From Cyanobacteria bacterium UBA8803 (lineage in GTDB: Bacteria; Cyanobacteriota; Cyanobacteriia; Cyanobacteriales; Coleofasciculaceae), in the NCBI GenBank assembly GCA_003505715.1, contig DNXU01000095.1, positions 2,761-12,526 on the forward strand: a DNA stretch of 9,766 bases, read 5' to 3'. The stretch's first letter is position 1; the number at the start of each line of letters is the position of its first letter. The position numbers were made by a program, and so were the translations under genes. The notes beneath the pieces were generated by a model, which saw only the letters and a list, made by a program, of their open reading frames with translations, was not told where the DNA came from and did no database searches. Of this stretch, positions 5,293 to 9,766 are shown in pieces.

Positions 5293-7698
5293 GTGCAAGA
5301 AGACTTCCGACTGATTATTGACTTCGTGTCCATTCTCGCGGCAGCCGCAGCGGGAGGACTCTTCGCCTCCTTATGCCGTCAACCAGCCTTGTTGGGCTAT
5401 ATCTTAGGGGGCATGATCGTAGGCCCTGCTGGGTTGGGTCTGATTAAAGAACTAGTCCAGATCGAGACTCTAGCACAGTTCGGGGTAGCGTTTTTGCTGT
5501 TTGCCTTAGGGGTTGAGTTTTCTCTGGCGGAACTCAAAAAAGTTCAGGGGATCGCTCTGGGGGGCGGTGGGCTACAGATGGCTCTTACCATCCTAGTCAC
5601 AACGTTAATCTCTCTAGGCATAGGTTGGGTTACTTCGCCAGCGCAGGGGGTATTCCTGGGGGCGATTTTATCCTTGTCATCCACTGCTGTTGTCCTCAAA
5701 TGTTTGATGGAGCGCAACGAAACCCAGACGCCTCAAGGGCAGGTGATGCTGGGGATGTTGGTGGTGCAAGACTTAGCATTAGGTTTGATGCTGGCGGTGT
5801 TACCTGCTTTAGATCAACCACCAGAAGCTATTGGCGTAGCAGTAGGATCAGCACTACTGAAAATTGGCTTATTTGCAGCTGGGGCGGTGGCAGCAGGGAT
5901 CTGGTTGATTCCTCCCTTACTCAGATTCCTCGCCCGTACCGAAAGCCGAGAACTATTTTTACTTGGTGTGGTTGGGTTGTGTCTGGGAATTGCCCTGCTG
6001 ACAGAGCATTTAGGGCTGTCAATTGAAATGGGAGCCTTTGTGGCAGGGTTGATGATTTCAGAGGTGGAGTACGCTGACCAAACTCTAACTTACGTCGAAC
6101 CCCTACGGGATATCTTTGCCGCTCTATTTTTTGCTGCTATTGGTATGCTTATCGACCCAGTGTTTCTGTGGAACAACCTGGAGTTGATTTTGGGGCTGGT
6201 CTGTTTGGTGTTGATCGGCAAGTTTTTAATTGTAACACCAATTGTTAAAGTGTTTGGCTACCCCTTAAGGACAGCAATTATTGCTGGTTTAGGTCTAGCT
6301 CAGATTGGGGAATTTTCCTTCGTACTGGCGAGTGAAGGGCAGGCATTGGGACTGGTGGCTCGACCTGTATATCTTTTAATTTTAGGAACTACGGCAGTAA
6401 CCTTAATCGTTACCCCCTTCTTACTACGTCTAGTGCCGATCGCTTTAAACTGGGCAGAAACCCTACCCCTGTTGAAGCGGTATTTTGAGCCAATGGAGGC
6501 TCCCCTAGAATCTACCGTTGATAGCCAACAGTTGCAAAATCATGTGGTGGTTTGTGGCTACGGGCGGAGCGGACGCAAGCTAGTGCAACTGATGCAGGAG
6601 TATAAATATCCTGCCGTTGCGATCGATCAATCCGAGCAAGCGATCGGGCAACTGCGAGAAGCAAAAATTCCTTATGTTTATGGGAATGCGGCTAGCTTGC
6701 ACGTTTTGGATAAAGCGGGGGTTGATAAGGCTAAGTCGATGGTAATTGCTTTATCAGACCCAATGAGTATCCGGTTGTGCCTAAAGCGATCGCTAGAGTT
6801 AAACCCCAATCTCGATATCGTCGTCCGTGCCAACAATGATCGCGATATCGAACTCCTCTACCAACTGGGAGCCAGAGAGGTAGTGCAGCCAGAATTTGAG
6901 GCTAGTTTGGAACTCGCTACTCACTTGCTGACGGGTATCGGTTTGCCCCATTGGGTAATTCAACGGGAAATGGAGGAAATTAGAAATTCCCATTATATGG
7001 ATTTGCGTCCCGAGCAAACGCCGTCAGAGATTTCGCGAGATTTGCGCACTGCTACTGAACTGATGAATAGCAAGTGGTATCCCATACCGGAAAACTCACC
7101 ACTGACAGGCATGACTTTGGAACAAGCCAATATTCGCCGCTTGACTGGTGTCAGCTTGGTGGCAATTCGCCGCGCTGAGGGAGAGGAAATCAACTATCCT
7201 GACGCTCAAGCCACACTCCGAGAAGGCGATCGCGTTTTAGCTGTGGGGGAACCGGATGAACTTGCTGCCTTTAACGAATTAGCGAAGGGAGAAGTGGCAA
7301 TTCCTACCACTAGCAGTCCCTGTCAGTGGGTACTAGTGCCAGAAGGCAGTCCAGCCGACGGTAAAATCCTCTCCTATCTGCATTGGCGGCGTCAGTATGG
7401 GATACAAGTGCAAGCGATCCGGCGGGAAGGGAAGTTTATTGGCTTTCCCAACGGAAGTACTGAAATTCAAGCAGGCGATCACCTATTATTATGCGGTGGC
7501 AGCTACCCGTTGAATAAACTACAACAGTGGTTGGCACCAACCCCCCCACCTACTGTTGCCGCAGTCCCCCTGATCAAGGCTCCTGTCAGCGAAATCATGC
7601 AAGAGTTCTTGCCGCTGGATAGTCAGCGAGTGAGTGATTGTTCTTGTGGAAAGGATGAGGGAACAGGGAACAGGGAACAGTTACCAATTGATTGCTGA
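5293..7698 (+). CDS. CPA2 (Kef-type) cation:proton antiporter with TrkA-N and two TrkA-C domains
   Basis: An 801-residue inner-membrane antiporter exchanging K+ or Na+ for H+. Residues 1 to about 395 form a hydrophobic domain of about 12-13 helices, including the LLGYILGGMIVGPAGLG segment (33-49) and VVQDLALG (157-164), whose Gln159-Asp160 matches the QD motif of Kef-type CPA2 proteins. A TrkA-N/RCK domain starts at VVVCGYGRSG (418-427, GxGxxG nucleotide-binding loop) and runs to about 540. Two TrkA-C domains follow, at roughly 595-667 and 676-745. Nucleotide or ligand binding to such domains gates transport in known family members. The GTG start at 5293 lacks a ribosome-binding site, but the N-terminus QEDFRLIIDFV fits cyanobacterial homologues as I remember them. 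The next in-frame ATG (codon 41) would delete the first helix. The last 30 or so residues are unrelated to the family and partly encoded by a heptanucleotide repeat. Ion preference cannot be read from sequence. Confidence 0.95.
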   Translation: MQEDFRLIIDFVSILAAAAAGGLFASLCRQPALLGYILGGMIVGPAGLGLIKELVQIETLAQFGVAFLLFALGVEFSLAELKKVQGIALGGGGLQMALTILVTTLISLGIGWVTSPAQGVFLGAILSLSSTAVVLKCLMERNETQTPQGQVMLGMLVVQDLALGLMLAVLPALDQPPEAIGVAVGSALLKIGLFAAGAVAAGIWLIPPLLRFLARTESRELFLLGVVGLCLGIALLTEHLGLSIEMGAFVAGLMISEVEYADQTLTYVEPLRDIFAALFFAAIGMLIDPVFLWNNLELILGLVCLVLIGKFLIVTPIVKVFGYPLRTAIIAGLGLAQIGEFSFVLASEGQALGLVARPVYLLILGTTAVTLIVTPFLLRLVPIALNWAETLPLLKRYFEPMEAPLESTVDSQQLQNHVVVCGYGRSGRKLVQLMQEYKYPAVAIDQSEQAIGQLREAKIPYVYGNAASLHVLDKAGVDKAKSMVIALSDPMSIRLCLKRSLELNPNLDIVVRANNDRDIELLYQLGAREVVQPEFEASLELATHLLTGIGLPHWVIQREMEEIRNSHYMDLRPEQTPSEISRDLRTATELMNSKWYPIPENSPLTGMTLEQANIRRLTGVSLVAIRRAEGEEINYPDAQATLREGDRVLAVGEPDELAAFNELAKGEVAIPTTSSPCQWVLVPEGSPADGKILSYLHWRRQYGIQVQAIRREGKFIGFPNGSTEIQAGDHLLLCGGSYPLNKLQQWLAPTPPPTVAAVPLIKAPVSEIMQEFLPLDSQRVSDCSCGKDEGTGNREQLPIDC
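7658..7680 (+). repeat. Heptanucleotide tandem repeat AGGGAAC x3.3
   Basis: AGGGAAC occurs three times in a row (7658-7678), followed by a partial unit AG. Short heptanucleotide tandem repeats of this sort are familiar in cyanobacterial intergenic DNA (the STRR class). Here the array lies inside the annotated reading frame of the antiporter, encoding part of GTGNREQ near the C-terminus. Confidence 0.85.
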
Positions 7699-7712
7699 TA
7701 AGCGATCGCTAC

Positions 7713-7731
7713 TTGAACTCCTTAATTCCTG
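7713..7731 (+). repeat. Short relic of the octanucleotide repeat
   Basis: AACTCCTTAATTCCTG (7716-7731) matches AACTCCTGAATTCCTG at 1639-1654 in 15 of 16 positions. It lies in the 36-nt gap between the ends of the antiporter and hfq genes and looks like about two units of the array at 1569-1656. Confidence 0.5.
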
Positions 7732-7734
7732 CCC

Positions 7735-7983
7735 TCACTCTAATACTTGCAGGGAACGATTACCCATACCACCATTTTGGGGTTTGATATAGACGAGGGC
7801 ATGACGCCAGATAATCATTGACTGATCATCCTGAGTCAGTAGGCAAATGCAGTCTGGATCTTGCCAGCGCACCCTGCCTACTAGCAACTCATTGGTAATG
7901 AGTTTGATCTCGACTTCTGTGGACTCTTTGATGAAACCTTGAATTTGGCGAGTGCTGGGTGTACCGGTCTGAAATTCAGTCAT
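7735..7983 (-). CDS. hfq: Cyanobacterial Hfq, Sm-like RNA-binding protein
   Basis: An 82-residue Hfq of the divergent cyanobacterial type. The Sm1 region is visible at about 20-57 (VEIKLITNELLVGRVRWQDPDCICLL), and a shortened Sm2 follows with IIWRHALVYIKP (57-68). The N-terminus MTEFQTGTPSTRQIQ is characteristic of cyanobacterial members. Hfq proteins form hexameric rings. In Synechocystis the protein is needed for phototaxis and natural transformation and acts with the pilus ATPase PilB1 rather than as a typical sRNA chaperone; that this protein does the same is inference. The ATG at 7983 has no strong ribosome-binding site. It diverges from dapF with only 26 nt between start codons, an arrangement I recall from other cyanobacteria and which supports the call. 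Its tail converges on the antiporter gene. Confidence 0.92.
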   Translation of the reverse strand: MTEFQTGTPSTRQIQGFIKESTEVEIKLITNELLVGRVRWQDPDCICLLTQDDQSMIIWRHALVYIKPQNGGMGNRSLQVLE

Positions 7984-7994
7984 AATCTATTCTT

Positions 7995-8001
7995 TAAGGA
8001 G
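7995..8001 (+). promoter_or_regulatory. Ribosome-binding site TAAGGAG of dapF
   Basis: TAAGGAG lies eight bases before the ATG at 8010, which favours that start over the in-frame TTG at 8007. Confidence 0.8.
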
Positions 8002-8009
8002 CAGAATTG

Positions 8010-8849
8010 ATGGCAATCGAATTTACAAAGTATCACGGTCTGGGTAATGACTTTATTTTGATTGATAATCGCGCTACTACTGAACCGCTCGTTACCTCAG
8101 AGCAAGCCGTGCAGTTGTGCGATCGCCATTTTGGCATCGGTGCGGACGGTGTAATTTTCGCCCTACCAGGACAAGACGGTACTGACTATACCATGAGGAT
8201 TTTCAACTCTGATGGCTCGGAACCAGAGATGTGTGGCAATGGTATCCGCTGTTTAGCGCAGTTTATTGCCGATCTGGAGGGAATTCAGGCTAAAGGAGCC
8301 TATCGCATTCATACTTTGGCGGGTACGATGGTTCCTAAACTGGAAGGGAATGGTAGGGTGAGGGTGGATATGGGAACACCTCAGTTGACGGCTGCCCAAA
8401 TTCCCACTACTCTAGCTGAGGCTGACCAAAAGGTAATCGATCGACCCTTAGAAGTGGCAGGACAAATCTGGCAGGTTACCTGTGTTAGTATGGGCAACCC
8501 TCACTGTATTACCTTCGTAGAGGATGCAGCTGCTATACCTTTGGAAACCCTAGGGCCGCACTTCGAGCATCACTCAGCTTTTCCTCAGCGAACAAATACT
8601 GAATTTATTGAAGTAGTACGTCCTGACTATCTCAAGATGCGCGTTTGGGAACGCGGTGCAGGCGCAACTATGGCTTGCGGGACAGGTGCTTGTGCTGTAG
8701 TGGTGGCAGGGGTATTGACGGGAAAAAGCGATCGCATCTGTACTGTGGAACTTCCCGGTGGCTGTCTAGAAATTGAATGGTCTGAGATAGATCAAAGAGT
8801 TTATATGACAGGGCCTGCTGAGCGAGTGTTTACCGGGCAGATTGACTGA
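8010..8849 (+). CDS. dapF: Diaminopimelate epimerase
   Basis: A 279-residue PLP-independent epimerase that converts LL-diaminopimelate to the meso form, the last step before lysine and the source of meso-DAP for peptidoglycan. It is cytosolic. Both halves of the two-cysteine active site are present: Cys75 in [11 protein letters not shown] and Cys223 in [10 protein letters not shown]. The N-terminal signature [22 protein letters not shown] and NSDGSEPE are also intact, and length is normal. The ATG at 8010 is set by TAAGGAG upstream. The gene diverges from hfq, so its promoter must overlap the hfq coding region or the 26-nt gap. It ends two bases before the stop of the convergent lipoyl-ligase-like gene. 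A HIP1 octamer lies near each end of the gene (8119, 8728). Confidence 0.97.
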   Translation: MAIEFTKYHGLGNDFILIDNRATTEPLVTSEQAVQLCDRHFGIGADGVIFALPGQDGTDYTMRIFNSDGSEPEMCGNGIRCLAQFIADLEGIQAKGAYRIHTLAGTMVPKLEGNGRVRVDMGTPQLTAAQIPTTLAEADQKVIDRPLEVAGQIWQVTCVSMGNPHCITFVEDAAAIPLETLGPHFEHHSAFPQRTNTEFIEVVRPDYLKMRVWERGAGATMACGTGACAVVVAGVLTGKSDRICTVELPGGCLEIEWSEIDQRVYMTGPAERVFTGQID

Positions 8850-8851
8850 TA

Positions 8852-9607
8852 TCAAAATCTCTGCAACGGTAAGTCTACCTCTAAACTTGGTTGGGTCAGA
8901 ATGGCTTGCCATTCTGCCTCTGATAGGGGTTGCGTTACCAACTCAACACCAAAACACTCAGCTGCTGCCTTGCTCAAAGCCTCTACCACCAGATTAATTA
9001 AGGCATCTCCTCGTTGCAGAATTGGTAACTGCACTGGCGGATCTGCTTCTCCAAATACCAGATTAAATAGTTCAACATTCGGCTCCAAGCGCATTGAGCC
9101 ATGCTGCAAAATCGCCTTGCCCCGTCGTAACTGAGCGCTACCAATAAGTTTACAGCCATCTGCTAATACTAAATCTGCACCTGTGGCCGTGCCAAAACAA
9201 TTGGGATTGTGTATGTAGTCCCTTCCGGCTTTACCATAGTGCAGATCTACACCGAGCGATCGCCAACCTTGAATCAAAAACTTACAAATCTCTTGATAGG
9301 TGTCGAGGCGCTTACCCGTCAACCCTGATGTCACGATGGTGTAGGTTAAATCTCCCTGATGCAAAACAGCTCTTCCTCCGGTGGGACGCCGTACTAAGGA
9401 TAGGGGGGTGTCTTGCCAAGTCAGTTGTTGCCAGAAAGCAGGCCATCGGCGCTGATGATATCCTAGGGAAATGGTAGGGGCTGCCCAGGTGTAAAATCTC
9501 AACGCGGGAGGATGCGCTTGTGCTTGGTGTTGCACCAAGAGCCACTGGTCAATTGCCATCTGTAGCTGCCCTGAGAGGTTTAGTAAGGGAATCAAACGCC
9601 AAAACAA
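8852..9607 (-). CDS. LplA/LipM-family lipoyl or octanoyl transferase
   Basis: A 251-residue protein of the biotin/lipoate ligase fold, which attaches lipoate or octanoate to a lysine of lipoyl-domain proteins (pyruvate dehydrogenase E2, glycine cleavage H protein). Visible motifs: SLGYHQ (47-52), the RRPTGGRAVLH substrate-binding loop (73-83), NPNCFGTATGADL (134-146) with Cys137, and CKLIGSAQLRRGKAILQHGS (152-171) with Lys153 as the conserved lysine. Cys137 lies where LipM octanoyltransferases carry their nucleophile, so an octanoyl-transfer role is possible. A separate ligase C-terminal domain is not evident. The start is a TTG directly after an in-frame stop. The next in-frame ATG (9559) would remove the conserved WRLIPLL segment, so TTG is preferred. 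A family assignment is safe; the exact reaction is not. Confidence 0.85.
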   Translation of the reverse strand: MFWRLIPLLNLSGQLQMAIDQWLLVQHQAQAHPPALRFYTWAAPTISLGYHQRRWPAFWQQLTWQDTPLSLVRRPTGGRAVLHQGDLTYTIVTSGLTGKRLDTYQEICKFLIQGWRSLGVDLHYGKAGRDYIHNPNCFGTATGADLVLADGCKLIGSAQLRRGKAILQHGSMRLEPNVELFNLVFGEADPPVQLPILQRGDALINLVVEALSKAAAECFGVELVTQPLSEAEWQAILTQPSLEVDLPLQRF

Positions 9608-9724
9608 TTATCCGTACCCAACTTTATTATTTGCTCAATGAGCTGCTCAATATTATCCTCAATTAGCAAAAGAATCATTCTGTATGAGTATTTATACCAT
9701 TTTTCAAAAATAGTGAGAGACTTA

Positions 9725-9766
9725 GTCCGGTAAATCAGCCATAATAAAACTTGTCGCAGGGCGGGT
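9725..9766 (+). repeat. Interspersed structured repeat, copy 2 (cut by window edge)
   Basis: This matches 3428-3469 at 38 of 42 bases. One of the four differences turns the CCTG-TCG-CAGG hairpin into CTTG-TCG-CAGG, which still pairs as RNA through a U-G. The rest of the element lies beyond the window. It is upstream of the minus-strand lipoyl-transferase gene. Confidence 0.75.

Overview
The window is about 9.8 kb of cyanobacterial chromosome. At least nine copies of the octamer GCGATCGC (HIP1) occur where about 0.15 would be expected by chance. The divergent hfq-dapF pair, a CPA2 antiporter, an Uma2-type nuclease gene and short tandem and interspersed repeats between genes all fit a cyanobacterium, probably one with a large, repeat-rich genome. 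The species cannot be fixed from the sequence.

Layout. (1) 2-3375, plus strand: a DUF5691-type HEAT-like protein whose true start lies left of the window, then a MoxR-type AAA+ ATPase, then a small FHA-domain protein. The first two belong to a known but poorly understood MoxR/DUF5691 module. The FHA gene suggests, but does not prove, a link to Ser/Thr phosphorylation. An 11-unit octanucleotide tandem array lies across the 3' end of the DUF5691 gene. (2) 3376-5292, an accessory-looking stretch: an interspersed repeat copy, an Uma2-family nuclease (plus), then on the minus strand a four-helix membrane protein of unknown function and, upstream of it, a 74-residue protein beginning MGQYYK with a perfect AGGAGG ribosome-binding site. 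A 341-nt gene-free stretch follows. It carries two overlapping inverted repeats that cannot form together, plus a 12-bp palindrome, just before the next gene. (3) 5293-7698, plus: a CPA2 (Kef-type) cation:proton antiporter with a membrane domain, a TrkA-N domain and two TrkA-C domains. Its last residues are encoded by a heptanucleotide repeat. (4) 7735-9607, housekeeping: hfq (minus) and dapF (plus) diverge with only 26 nt between their start codons. dapF then runs tail to tail, 2 nt apart, into an LplA/LipM-like lipoyl or octanoyl transferase gene (minus). The right edge of the window carries a second, cut-off copy of the interspersed repeat.

How the genes relate. Only the DUF5691-MoxR(-FHA) run looks like a functional module. 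The other genes are known individually: cation homeostasis, RNA binding and pilus function, lysine/peptidoglycan synthesis and lipoylation. I see no CRISPR array, tRNA, rRNA, intact transposase or prophage. I did not find a clearly new system. The best leads are the alternative hairpins before the antiporter, the interspersed structured repeat, and the orphan minus-strand pair at 4168-4951.
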